This document shows positions 26,639 to 35,184 of a DNA stretch of 64,000 nt, piece by piece. The position numbers were made by a program, and so were the translations under genes. Origin of the DNA: Halieaceae bacterium (GTDB taxonomy: Bacteria > Pseudomonadota > Gammaproteobacteria > Pseudomonadales > Halieaceae); contig CACNSR010000005.1 of NCBI GenBank assembly GCA_902623175.1, positions 62,001 to 126,000 on the forward strand, read 5' to 3'. The notes below the pieces were generated by a model. That model was not told the DNA's origin, did no database searches, and saw nothing but the letters and a program-made list of their open reading frames with translations. Within the stretch, counting starts at the first letter, position 1. Every line of letters begins with the position of its first letter.

Positions 26639-28081
26639 ATGTTTGCTGCAATTATATTGCTCGTCTTGGTTTTGGGGACGGTGGTGTTCCACTTCCTCAG
26701 TCCGTGGTACTTCACACCGATAGCGTCTAACTGGTCCTCGATGGACGACACCATCACCTTGACCTTTGTTGTTACAGGGCTGGCGTTTGTGTTGTGTAAC
26801 GTTTTCATTGCTTACTGCATAATCAAGTTCAGAAACAAGGAGGGCCGCCGGGCGGAATACGAGCCTGAGAGCGTGAAGTTGGAGACGTGGCTCACCGGCC
26901 TCACCACCGTGGGCATCGCTGCGATGTTGGCACCGGGGCTGCTTATCTGGAAGGATGTTGTCACGCCACCAGATGATGCCATGCAGCTTGAGGTACTGGC
27001 GCGCCAGTGGAACTGGTCATACCGGCTTCCCGGAGCGGATGGTCAGTTGGGTGCAGTGGCTGTTAGTCATACATCTGAGGAGAACCCGCTGGGTATCGAC
27101 CCGTCTGACCCCTTTGGTCAAGACGATGTGATCATTTATGACCCCGTTCTGCACTTAAAGGTCGACCAGCCGGTGACCTTTTTGCTCAGATCAACCGATG
27201 TGCTGCACAACTTTACCGTTCCCCAATTCCGCGTGAAGATGGACTTCGTTCCTGGTCAAGTGACATACATTTGGGCTGAGCCCACCGAGACGGGCAGTTA
27301 CGACTTGCTCTGTGAGGAGCTGTGTGGAGTGGGCCACTATGCGATGCGTGGTCGCGTGATTGTCGATAGCGATGAATCCTATGCAGCTTGGTTAGCAGAT
27401 CAGCCCACTTTTGCTGAGACGCAAGCTGAGCTGAGCACCGATTTGGTGGCCGGGCAGTCGGCTTATGCGGTTTGTAGTTCTTGTCACGGCGTAAACGCCG
27501 AGGGCAATAAAGCGATGCATGCTCCGCGCTTGGCGGGGATGGACAGCGAGTATATGAAGCGGCAGCTGCGCCACTTCAAGCGCGGCGTGCGCGGCACCCA
27601 CGAGGATGACACCTGGGGCCGCACCATGGCGCCGATGGCAATGATGCTAGGCGATGCCGCCGCGATAAATAATGTGGTTAGCTATATCGATACGTTATCG
27701 GGTCAGCCCGCGTTCGATGACCACGCCAGTGCAGGACTGGCTGCCGCGGTGGAACGTTACGAGCCCAGCGCCTCTGGCGACCCGATAAAATCGCAGGCGC
27801 TGTATGAGTCCACCTGCGCGCAGTGCCATGGTGAGCTAGGTCAGGGTGTCTGGACTGTCAACGCGCCCGCACTGACGGGGCTTGAGGATTGGTATCTCGC
27901 GTCCCAGATCAAGAACTTCCGAGACGGTATTCGCGGCCGCCACGCTGATGACCTGTACGGGCTTCAGATGGGGTTGGTCTCCAACACCATGACAGACGAT
28001 CAAGCTATCGAAGACATGGTGGCTTACATCTCTTCCCTCGAAAAACCACAGCTGCCGGTCACGCTGGCGCAGCAGAATTAG
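26639..28081 (+). CDS. coxB: Cytochrome c oxidase subunit II with two C-terminal cytochrome c domains
   Basis: Electron-entry subunit of a terminal oxidase, 480 residues. Three N-terminal hydrophobic stretches (about 4-20, 42-63, 86-104) lead to the CuA domain. CuA ligands are complete: His190, Cys225, Glu227 region, Cys229, His233 and Met236 (CEELCGVGHYAM). Two haem c sites follow: CSSCH at 279-283 and CAQCH at 393-397, each with a downstream Met-containing segment. One fused cytochrome is common (caa3 type); two in tandem is less so and suggests electrons come from a soluble donor through a built-in two-haem wire. The gene starts an operon with coxA 13 bp downstream. Confidence 0.95.
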   Translation: MFAAIILLVLVLGTVVFHFLSPWYFTPIASNWSSMDDTITLTFVVTGLAFVLCNVFIAYCIIKFRNKEGRRAEYEPESVKLETWLTGLTTVGIAAMLAPGLLIWKDVVTPPDDAMQLEVLARQWNWSYRLPGADGQLGAVAVSHTSEENPLGIDPSDPFGQDDVIIYDPVLHLKVDQPVTFLLRSTDVLHNFTVPQFRVKMDFVPGQVTYIWAEPTETGSYDLLCEELCGVGHYAMRGRVIVDSDESYAAWLADQPTFAETQAELSTDLVAGQSAYAVCSSCHGVNAEGNKAMHAPRLAGMDSEYMKRQLRHFKRGVRGTHEDDTWGRTMAPMAMMLGDAAAINNVVSYIDTLSGQPAFDDHASAGLAAAVERYEPSASGDPIKSQALYESTCAQCHGELGQGVWTVNAPALTGLEDWYLASQIKNFRDGIRGRHADDLYGLQMGLVSNTMTDDQAIEDMVAYISSLEKPQLPVTLAQQN

Positions 28082-28094
28082 TCCGGAGATTACG

Positions 28095-29867
28095 ATGGAA
28101 CACATAGCACACGACGAGACGAGTTTTGTTCGCCCCGCCGAAGTGGGTGAGATGGAGCTCTACCATGCCAAGACCTGGCTCGGGAAATACGTTTTTTCAC
28201 AGGACGCGAAGACTATCGCTATCCAGTATGCGGCAACGGCCATCGCCATCGGCATGGTAGCGCTGGTGCTGTCATGGTTGATGAGACTGCAGCTGGCGTG
28301 GCCGAACACGTTCACCTTTATTGACCCCGCCTACTATCTGCAGGCGGTCACCATGCACGGCATGATCATGGTGGTGTACCTGCTCACAGCGCTATTCCTC
28401 GGCGGATTTGGAAATTATCTGATTCCCCTGATGGTCGGTGCGCGGGACATGGTGTTCCCGTGGCTAAACATGATCAGTTTCTGGGTCTACTTCACGGCGG
28501 TTTTGTTGCTCGCAGCCAGCTTCCTAGTCGGCGGCGGATCCACCGGGGCCGGTTGGACGCTGTATCCGCCACAGGCGATTCTGCCGGGCACGCCCGGTTC
28601 CGAGGCGGGCATCCTGCTGATGCTGGCCTCTTTGGCGGTGTTCATCATTGGCTTCACCATGGGCGGTTTGAATTATGTGGTGACCATCTTGCAGGCGAGA
28701 ACCCGCGGTATGACGCTGATGCGTATGCCGCTGACTATATGGGGTATTTTCGTTGCCACAATTCTAGCGCTATTTGCCTTCCCCGCCTTATTTGTCAGCG
28801 CCATTATGATGTCGCTGGATGTCCTGCTGGGCACCAGCTTCTTCATGCCGGCGATCATGACCATGGGTAGCGAGGCGGAGCACGTTGGTGGCAACCCGCT
28901 GCTGTTCCAGCACCTGTTCTGGTTCTTTGGCCACCCTGAGGTCTACATCGTTGCATTGCCGGCGTTTGGCATTGTTTCTGACCTCATCAGTATCCACGCG
29001 CGTAAAAATATTTTCGGTTACCGCATGATGGTTTGGGCGATCGTCATCATTGGCGCGCTCAGCTTTGTTGTGTGGGCGCACCACATGTACGTCAGCGGGA
29101 TGAATCCTTATTTTGGCTTCTTCTTCGCTACGACCACCCTGATAATTGCGGTACCCACTGCACTCAAGGTCTACAACTGGGTGCTGACGCTCTGGCAAGG
29201 CAATATCCACCTTAATGTTCCGATGTTGTTCTCCATCGCGTTCCTGCTGTTCTTTATTAATGGCGGCATGACGGGGCTCTTCCTCGGCAATGCGACGGTT
29301 AGTATGCCGCTGTCCGATACACTATTTGTGGTGGCACACTTCCACATGGTGATGGCAGTGGCGCCGGTGATGGTGGTGTGCGGTGCGATCTATCACTGGT
29401 ATCCCAAAATCACAGGGCGTTGGTACCACGAGGGCATGGCGCGATTCCACTTTTGGGTGACCTTTGTCGGGTCCTACTTAGTCTTCCTGCCTATGCACTA
29501 CCTGGGCATCATGGGTGTACCCCGTCGCTACTTTGAAATTACCGGAACCACTTTCCTGCCCGACTCGGCGCAGAACGTCAACGCGAGTATCACTATCGCT
29601 GCACTGGTGGTAGGTATCGCACAGATCGTGTTCCTCTATAACCTGATTGTCAGTGCCTTCAATGGAGAGAAGGCGCCGGGCAACCCTTGGAACGCGACTA
29701 CGCTCGAGTGGCAAACAGAGACCACACCACCGGGACACGGTAACTTTGGAGAAGAACTGCCTTGCGTTTACCGATGGGCTTATGACTACAGCGTGCCAGG
29801 GGTTGAGGATGACTTCATTCCTCAGAACGTGCCACCACGTAACGCGCTATCTGGGGGTGCAGCATGA
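28095..29867 (+). CDS. coxA: Cytochrome c oxidase subunit I
   Basis: Catalytic subunit, 590 residues, twelve-plus helices. The CuB/haem motif GHPEVY includes the cross-linked Tyr and the D-channel Glu of A1-type enzymes; the early D-channel segment GGFGNYLIP...GARD is present. HHMYVSGMNPYFG, the K-channel lysine in AVPTALKVYNW and the haem ligands in VVAHFHMVM are seen. The HHM-SGMNP and HFHMVM variants differ from the mitochondrial-type HHMFTVGMDVD and HFHYV, and match instead a lineage I associate with Bacteroidetes and related bacteria. Proton pumping is likely. It overlaps the next gene by four bases (ATGA). Confidence 0.95.
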   Translation: MEHIAHDETSFVRPAEVGEMELYHAKTWLGKYVFSQDAKTIAIQYAATAIAIGMVALVLSWLMRLQLAWPNTFTFIDPAYYLQAVTMHGMIMVVYLLTALFLGGFGNYLIPLMVGARDMVFPWLNMISFWVYFTAVLLLAASFLVGGGSTGAGWTLYPPQAILPGTPGSEAGILLMLASLAVFIIGFTMGGLNYVVTILQARTRGMTLMRMPLTIWGIFVATILALFAFPALFVSAIMMSLDVLLGTSFFMPAIMTMGSEAEHVGGNPLLFQHLFWFFGHPEVYIVALPAFGIVSDLISIHARKNIFGYRMMVWAIVIIGALSFVVWAHHMYVSGMNPYFGFFFATTTLIIAVPTALKVYNWVLTLWQGNIHLNVPMLFSIAFLLFFINGGMTGLFLGNATVSMPLSDTLFVVAHFHMVMAVAPVMVVCGAIYHWYPKITGRWYHEGMARFHFWVTFVGSYLVFLPMHYLGIMGVPRRYFEITGTTFLPDSAQNVNASITIAALVVGIAQIVFLYNLIVSAFNGEKAPGNPWNATTLEWQTETTPPGHGNFGEELPCVYRWAYDYSVPGVEDDFIPQNVPPRNALSGGAA

Positions 29868-30514
29868 GCAATATCTTTACTGAGCAGCCCTGGATTGCAG
29901 ACACCGGACCGATTGCGCCCGCATTGTCCGGGGCGGAAATCGCGCTGAATTCACGACGCGCCGCACTAAAAGTACTGCTGAGCGTGGTAAGCATATTCTT
30001 CATGCTCATGATCGTGGCCTATGGTGGCCGCATGCTATACCAGGATTGGCAGCCCACACCGCAAATCAGCTTGCTATGGGCCAACACCGGTCTACTGCTG
30101 CTGAGCAGTTTGTGCCTCCAGGCGGCATTGATGTGGGCGCGCGCGGATAAGGTCCACTGGGTCCGCGGCGCGCTGGTCGGAGCCGGGGTATTGACGGTGC
30201 TATTCCTGGCCGGTCAGCTTGTCGCATGGCAACAGCTGATCTCAATGGTGCTCGGCGATTTCAGCAACCCGTCGGTGGGTTTCTTTTTCATGATTACCGG
30301 CATCCACGGCCTGCACATGGCGGGCGGTATGGTCGCGCTAATGCGCGCCGTCAGTCGGGCTTTCGGGCAGTCGGATGTGCGCGCGATGGAGCACAACGTA
30401 TCGAACTGTGCGCTCTATTGGCACTACTTGCTGGGCGTTTGGCTGGTGGTGTTCGGCTTGCTTTTCACAGGTAACAATTTCGAGATCCTGCTCAGGATCT
30501 GCGGCTTTATTTAA
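29864..30514 (+). CDS. Cytochrome oxidase subunit III family protein, divergent copy
   Basis: 216-residue integral membrane protein with five helices. The subunit III signature is partly kept: GIHGLHMAGGM and LYWHYLLGVW, where canonical members have YWHFVDxVW, so the conserved Asp is replaced. Its start overlaps coxA by four bases, giving translational coupling. It is the first of two adjacent subunit III genes and may fill the CyoC-like position. The first ~35 residues are soluble and unrelated to the second copy. Confidence 0.88.
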   Translation: MSNIFTEQPWIADTGPIAPALSGAEIALNSRRAALKVLLSVVSIFFMLMIVAYGGRMLYQDWQPTPQISLLWANTGLLLLSSLCLQAALMWARADKVHWVRGALVGAGVLTVLFLAGQLVAWQQLISMVLGDFSNPSVGFFFMITGIHGLHMAGGMVALMRAVSRAFGQSDVRAMEHNVSNCALYWHYLLGVWLVVFGLLFTGNNFEILLRICGFI

Positions 30515-30528
30515 CGGGGGGGGAGACC

Positions 30529-31248
30529 ATGTCGACGGAGACAATGGCATCGGATTCACTGGAGTTGAAGCCCGGCTTACAAGGCTTCTTTGACGACTGG
30601 AGTTCGGATCAGCGCGCGTTCAAGGGGGTACCCTGGGGCAAAGCAATGATGTGGATCTTCCTCGTCAGCGACACCTTTATCTTTGGCTGCTTCTTAGCCT
30701 CTTACATGACGGTGCGCATGTCGACGTTGGAGCCATGGCCCAGCCCCAGCGAGGTCTTCGCGCTGAGCTTCGGCGGGGCGCCGATCCCTCTGATTCTGAT
30801 CGCGATCATGACCTTTGTGCTCATTACGTCGAGTGGCACCATGGCACTCGCGGTGAACTATGGATATCGAAAGAACAAGTGGGTGACATTTTGGCTGCTG
30901 TTCGCAACTGCCGTTCTGGGTGCCACCTTTGTCGGGATGCAGGTGTTCGAGTGGAGCAAGCTGATTTTTGAGGAGGGTGTGCGCCCCTGGGGTAACCCAA
31001 TGGGTGCTGCGCAGTTTGGTTCGGTGTTCTTCATGGTTACCGGCTTCCACGGATTTCACGTGTCAATCGGAGTGATCTTCCTGTTTATCTTCTCTTACAA
31101 AGTTGCAATGGGGCATCTTGATGATCAGACACCGGGCTGGTTTACCAAGCGCGGCGGCAACTATGAAGAGATCGAAATCCTGGGCCTGTATTGGCACTTC
31201 GTTGACCTGGTTTGGGTCTTTATCTTTGCATTCTTCTATCTTTGGTAA
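30529..31248 (+). CDS. coxC: Cytochrome c oxidase subunit III
   Basis: 239-residue membrane protein with the full subunit III signature: GFHGFHVSIGV and LYWHFVDLVWVF. It stabilises subunit I and supports proton uptake. A run of G (GGGGGGGGAG) before the ATG forms the ribosome-binding site. It follows the divergent paralogue by 14 bp. The insertion MGHLDDQTPGWFTKRGGNYEE before the last helix is longer than in most members. Confidence 0.93.
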   Translation: MSTETMASDSLELKPGLQGFFDDWSSDQRAFKGVPWGKAMMWIFLVSDTFIFGCFLASYMTVRMSTLEPWPSPSEVFALSFGGAPIPLILIAIMTFVLITSSGTMALAVNYGYRKNKWVTFWLLFATAVLGATFVGMQVFEWSKLIFEEGVRPWGNPMGAAQFGSVFFMVTGFHGFHVSIGVIFLFIFSYKVAMGHLDDQTPGWFTKRGGNYEEIEILGLYWHFVDLVWVFIFAFFYLW

Positions 31249-31259
31249 GGAGGTAAGCC

Positions 31260-31646
31260 ATGGATCATGCAGCTGACGGTCATGAACCCGTTGTCCGGGA
31301 AGAGGAGGCGATCCAGCACCCGCTGGGGATTTACTTCAAGATTTGGACTCTGCTTTTTGTCTTGAGCGCCATGTCCTATGCCGTGGATTACTATCAGGTG
31401 CAGGGCTACATGCGCTGGTTCCTGATTCTCTTTTTTATGGTGCTTAAAGCCGGCCTGATCATTGCCGTCTTCATGCACATGGTGTGGGAGCGATTGGCGA
31501 TGGTGTACTTTATTTTATTACCGCCAATACTGTTGCTGACACTGGTTGCCATTGGTTCACTGGAGGCAGACTGGACGTTCTTCCAGCGCGGCGTGTACTT
31601 CCTGAAAGAATTGATTATCGCGGCACCGGCATCCCCGCATCACTGA
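31260..31646 (+). CDS. coxD: Cytochrome c oxidase subunit IV (bacterial, CoxD/caa3 type)
   Basis: 128-residue protein with three helices. The signature segment LKAGLIIAVFMHMVWER (K-x-x-L-I-x-x-F-M-H) is characteristic of prokaryotic subunit IV, which assists assembly of haem-copper oxidases. A GGAGG site lies before the ATG and the gene is 11 bp after coxC. The N-terminus is His- and acidic-rich (DHAADGHEPVVREEE), possibly metal-binding. Confidence 0.88.
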   Translation: MDHAADGHEPVVREEEAIQHPLGIYFKIWTLLFVLSAMSYAVDYYQVQGYMRWFLILFFMVLKAGLIIAVFMHMVWERLAMVYFILLPPILLLTLVAIGSLEADWTFFQRGVYFLKELIIAAPASPHH

Positions 31647-31684
31647 AGCAATCCGCCTGAGTATATTTAAGAGAGGTAGCAGCA

Positions 31685-31843
31685 ATGGGTGGCCAGAAAA
31701 CAGAAGGCAGCAACTACACTACACATATCATCGTGTTCTTGTTACTGACCGTGTTGATGTATGTGTTTGCCTACGTATTAGTAGACCATAATCTCGATGT
31801 GCCGAATCGAGTTGATACGGTGCACGCGGAAAAGAAAGATTAG
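31685..31843 (+). CDS. 52-residue single-helix membrane protein of the oxidase operon
   Basis: A short open frame MGGQKTEGSNYTTH..., with one membrane helix at about residues 14-33 and a charged C-terminal tail ending AEKKD. An AGAGGT ribosome-binding site lies at proper distance from the ATG, and the gene sits 38 bp after coxD, at the end of the operon. Bacterial oxidases commonly carry such one-helix subunits (for example CcoQ- or CtaF-like), but the sequence matches none that I recognise. It converges on the sco gene with a 10-bp gap. Confidence 0.8.
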   Translation: MGGQKTEGSNYTTHIIVFLLLTVLMYVFAYVLVDHNLDVPNRVDTVHAEKKD

Positions 31844-31853
31844 AGTTAGCGCC

Positions 31854-32537
31854 CTACCGTCGCTGCACCAGCTTTGGTGCCCGCTGGGTGCGATAGAGTT
31901 CAGAGAACTCTGCCGCTACCTCTGCGGCCACGAAAGGCGGACTGATGATTCCCGCGTATTGGCCTAGCGGGTCCACCAGATACACAGTGCTGGAGTGCGT
32001 CACTTCATAAACATTCGTCGCCGTCTGTGGCTCCGCACGGAACGGTGCGCCGAGTTGGCGCGTGAGGTTAGTGAGTTGGCCAATTGAGCCGGTAGCGCTG
32101 AGGAAAGTAGGATCAAAATATTGAACGTATCGTTGAATTTGCGCCGCCTTGTCGCGAGCCGGGTCAACAGAGATGAAGACAAACTGAATATCGGATTCGC
32201 TGACTCCTTGCGCAACAATCTCGCGCTTGACTTGGGACAGGTCGTACAGTGTGGTCGGGCATATGTCGGGGCAGTACATGAAACCAAAGAAGATGAATGA
32301 CCACCGAGACTCCAGTGATTTGAGGTCGAATACACCTTTTTCGTCGTCTACCAGAATAAATTCTGCCAGCGGTTTGCGTTCCGGAAAGGCAACCAGTGGG
32401 GTCGGCATGGATTGCTCTTCAACCGCGTTACGGGACTGCCAGAAAGCCCAATATCCCGATCCCGCCAGTGCGATACCTAAGACTGCGGCGGCAACGAGTA
32501 CCGCTACCATGAGTTTTTCGCGTGTGATGCTGCTCAC
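31854..32537 (-). CDS. sco1: SCO1/SenC-family copper chaperone
   Basis: Membrane-anchored periplasmic protein of 227 residues that delivers copper to the CuA site of subunit II. One N-terminal helix (about 9-30) anchors a thioredoxin-fold domain. Copper ligands are Cys89 and Cys93 (CPDIC) and His181 (VTHSS). It is convergent with the oxidase operon and divergent from ctaB, so it is likely expressed from the 168-bp promoter region shared with ctaB. Confidence 0.95.
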   Translation of the reverse strand: MSSITREKLMVAVLVAAAVLGIALAGSGYWAFWQSRNAVEEQSMPTPLVAFPERKPLAEFILVDDEKGVFDLKSLESRWSFIFFGFMYCPDICPTTLYDLSQVKREIVAQGVSESDIQFVFISVDPARDKAAQIQRYVQYFDPTFLSATGSIGQLTNLTRQLGAPFRAEPQTATNVYEVTHSSTVYLVDPLGQYAGIISPPFVAAEVAAEFSELYRTQRAPKLVQRR

Positions 32538-32705
32538 GCCGGATCCAGCCCCCCTTGCGTTTGCGGCTCAGTCTGACCAATCCATCCCGTCCGCGTCAAT
32601 ATTGCCAGCGCAAATGTTCGGTGAGAGGGCGCAGTCGCCGATGCCATGCAGTAAAATGGCTACCAGAAAACCCGTATTACAAACCACAGCGAGTCAACCC
32701 TTTTA

Positions 32706-33605
32706 ATGGAAAGCAGCCTGACAGAGCGCGCAGCGTGGCGAGATTATTATGAGCTGTGTAAGCCCAATGTGGTGTGGTTGATGATCCTCACAGCAATCGT
32801 GGGAATGTGCATGGCGACCCCAGGCAGCGTGCCGGTTGATGTCCTGATCTTTGCCAGCATCGGGATCGCGCTGTGTGCGGGGTCAGCGGCAGCGATCAAT
32901 CACCTTGCAGATCAACATGTGGATGCGGTGATGGCGCGAACCTCGGGGCGACCTATTGTCAAAGGCAAAATTGATTCTCAGGGCGCCGCGATCTTTGCGT
33001 TTGTGCTGGGATCTCTGGGAATGGTGGTGCTGCTTACCTGGGTTAATGCCTTGACCGCTTGGCTCACTATGGCGTCCCTCGTTGGCTATGCTTTTGTTTA
33101 CACGCTCTACCTCAAACGCGCGACGCCCCAGAACATTGTTATAGGTGGGCTGGCCGGGGCGATGCCGCCTCTTCTGGGTTGGACAGCGGTCACCAATCAG
33201 GTTGAGGGACACGCTCTCCTGCTGGTGCTGATTATTTTTGCATGGACTCCGCCTCATTTCTGGGCGCTGGCGATTGCGCGCAAGGAGGAGTACGCCAAGG
33301 TCGAGATTCCAATGCTGCCCGTCACCCACGGTAGCCGATACACGGCAGTGCATTGTCTGTTGTATACCCTGATGCTCTTCGTCGCGTCTCTGTTGCCGGT
33401 GGCCACAGGGCTCAGCAGCTGGATTTATCTTATTGGGGCGTCTGCGCTCGGCGGTATTTTCGTCTATCAGGCGGTGATTTTGCTGCGCACCATGAAAAAC
33501 AGCGACGCGATGAAAATGTTCCGCTTCTCCATCGTCTACCTCATGGCGATCTTCCCAATCATGCTGCTGGATCACTATCTGCTCCCCAAGCCCGTCTTTT
33601 TCTGA
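32706..33605 (+). CDS. ctaB: Protohaem IX farnesyltransferase (haem O synthase)
   Basis: Polytopic UbiA-family prenyltransferase of 299 residues that makes haem O from haem B for the oxidase. The aspartate-rich motif [19 protein letters not shown] is complete, and the second conserved region [12 protein letters not shown] is present. It is divergent from sco1. No haem A synthase (ctaA), Cox11/CtaG or Surf1 gene is found in the window, so either they lie elsewhere or this oxidase uses haem O. Confidence 0.95.
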   Translation: MESSLTERAAWRDYYELCKPNVVWLMILTAIVGMCMATPGSVPVDVLIFASIGIALCAGSAAAINHLADQHVDAVMARTSGRPIVKGKIDSQGAAIFAFVLGSLGMVVLLTWVNALTAWLTMASLVGYAFVYTLYLKRATPQNIVIGGLAGAMPPLLGWTAVTNQVEGHALLLVLIIFAWTPPHFWALAIARKEEYAKVEIPMLPVTHGSRYTAVHCLLYTLMLFVASLLPVATGLSSWIYLIGASALGGIFVYQAVILLRTMKNSDAMKMFRFSIVYLMAIFPIMLLDHYLLPKPVFF

Positions 33606-33638
33606 ACGCTGGGGAATTTGCGGATTCGGGCAATTGCC

Positions 33639-35162
33639 ATGCGCTCACATCTTTTTGTGATGCCCTTTAGTTGGCCCTCTTCGCTCTGGAGAGGTTGGCT
33701 ATTTCTAGCATTGATTGCCACGGGCGTGCCAGTGCTTGTCGCCTGCGGTGACCCGCAGCAACGCTACGATGTTGCGATTAATAACGGTAGGGTGATCGAC
33801 CCTGAGAGTCGGTTGGATACCGTCCGGTCTGTGGGTATTCGGGCCGGCAGGATCGAGGCGATTAGCGAGACACCGCTTCAGGCCGATAACGTGGTCGATG
33901 CGCGTGGACTGGTCGTCAGCCCCGGCTTCATTAATCTGCATTCACACAGTGCGGCGGAGCCAGGGTATCGCCTTGAATTACTGGATGGCGTTACCACGGT
34001 TTTGGAACTCGAGGCGGGCGGATTTCCCATTGCGCGTTTTGGCCAGCGGTTGGGTGATGCGCCGCTGACACACTTCGGTGCCTCGGTCGGGCACGCTTGG
34101 ATCCGCATTCAGGTAGTTGACCCCGATGCGCTGAAAGCGCTGGCTGCGAGGGGCAAGCTTGATATGTCAGGCGCCGCATTTACTCAGATCGCAACGTCCG
34201 CTGAACGCCAGCAAATGGAGCGTATGCTCGAGGCGGAGCTGGATGCGGGTGGCTTAGGCATTGGATTCTTGCTGGACTATATGACGCGGGCAGTGGACGA
34301 GGCCGAGCGAGATATGATCTTTGCGGTCGCCGCACGCCACGAGGTGCCGGTGTTTGTCCATGTTCGTCGGGGTATTGATGGCGATCCGGCGGGTCTGCTT
34401 GAGGTGATTGAGTCGGCAGAGCGACACGGGGCCGCGGTTCACATATGCCACCTCAATGCGAGTGCGATGAGCGGTGTGGATTACTGGCTGGACGAGATAG
34501 ATGCCGCGCGGGCGCGCGGTGTCGATGTCACGACCGAAATGTTTCCCTGGACCTCAGGCTCGGCCGCTATCTCTTCAGACGTGTTTTCTCGCAACTGGCG
34601 AGAGATTTTTGCGATCGACTATACCGATGTGCAGTGGGCCGAGACCGGGGAATGGCTGACAGAAGCAACTTTTAAGGCCTACCGCAAGACCAGACCTGAT
34701 GGCCAGACAATGCATCACTACATCCGAGAAGACTGGAATCGCCGAGCCATCAAGAGCCCCCACGTAATGGTGGCCAGTGATGCCATGCCGTTGTTGAGTT
34801 ATGACCTCAAAGTGGTGCCTAATGGCGCGGGCACCTCTACCCGAATACTGGGACAATACGTGCGTGATGAAGGCCTTCTGAGTCTAAGTGACGCCATCGC
34901 GCGACTGAGTCTGTATCCGGCACAGCGACTGGAAGCCTTTGCGCCCGCTTTCGCGCGAAAAGGGCGGATAGCACTGGGTGCTGATGCAGATATCGTTGTT
35001 TTTGATCCTGCTACGGTCGCCGCGACGGCGTCTTATGAGGCGCCTTTTGCGCCACCTACGGGCATTCACAGTGTCTGGGTAAGTGGTCACCTGTCCGTAA
35101 AAAACGGCCAATTGCATGAAAGGGCCGGCGCAGGCCAGAAATTAATTGCTGACACTCGCTAG
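33639..35162 (+). CDS. Lipoprotein amidohydrolase, D-aminoacylase/N-acyl-D-amino-acid deacylase type
   Basis: Metal-dependent TIM-barrel amidohydrolase of about 507 residues. The metal motif is NLHSHS, and DINxGRVIDPES and ADIVVFDP mark the small beta-sandwich domain. The N-terminus has a hydrophobic segment ending LVAC, a lipobox, so the protein is probably exported and lipidated. ATG 33639 is used; TTG 33618 and ATG 33660 are alternatives, the latter placing the lipobox at a standard distance. Family members release D-amino acids or act on cyclic amides. It overlaps the glpD open frame slightly but reads as an independent gene. Substrate uncertain. Confidence 0.85.
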   Translation: MRSHLFVMPFSWPSSLWRGWLFLALIATGVPVLVACGDPQQRYDVAINNGRVIDPESRLDTVRSVGIRAGRIEAISETPLQADNVVDARGLVVSPGFINLHSHSAAEPGYRLELLDGVTTVLELEAGGFPIARFGQRLGDAPLTHFGASVGHAWIRIQVVDPDALKALAARGKLDMSGAAFTQIATSAERQQMERMLEAELDAGGLGIGFLLDYMTRAVDEAERDMIFAVAARHEVPVFVHVRRGIDGDPAGLLEVIESAERHGAAVHICHLNASAMSGVDYWLDEIDAARARGVDVTTEMFPWTSGSAAISSDVFSRNWREIFAIDYTDVQWAETGEWLTEATFKAYRKTRPDGQTMHHYIREDWNRRAIKSPHVMVASDAMPLLSYDLKVVPNGAGTSTRILGQYVRDEGLLSLSDAIARLSLYPAQRLEAFAPAFARKGRIALGADADIVVFDPATVAATASYEAPFAPPTGIHSVWVSGHLSVKNGQLHERAGAGQKLIADTR

Positions 35163-35184
35163 AATACGAGATGTGGGGGTGAGT

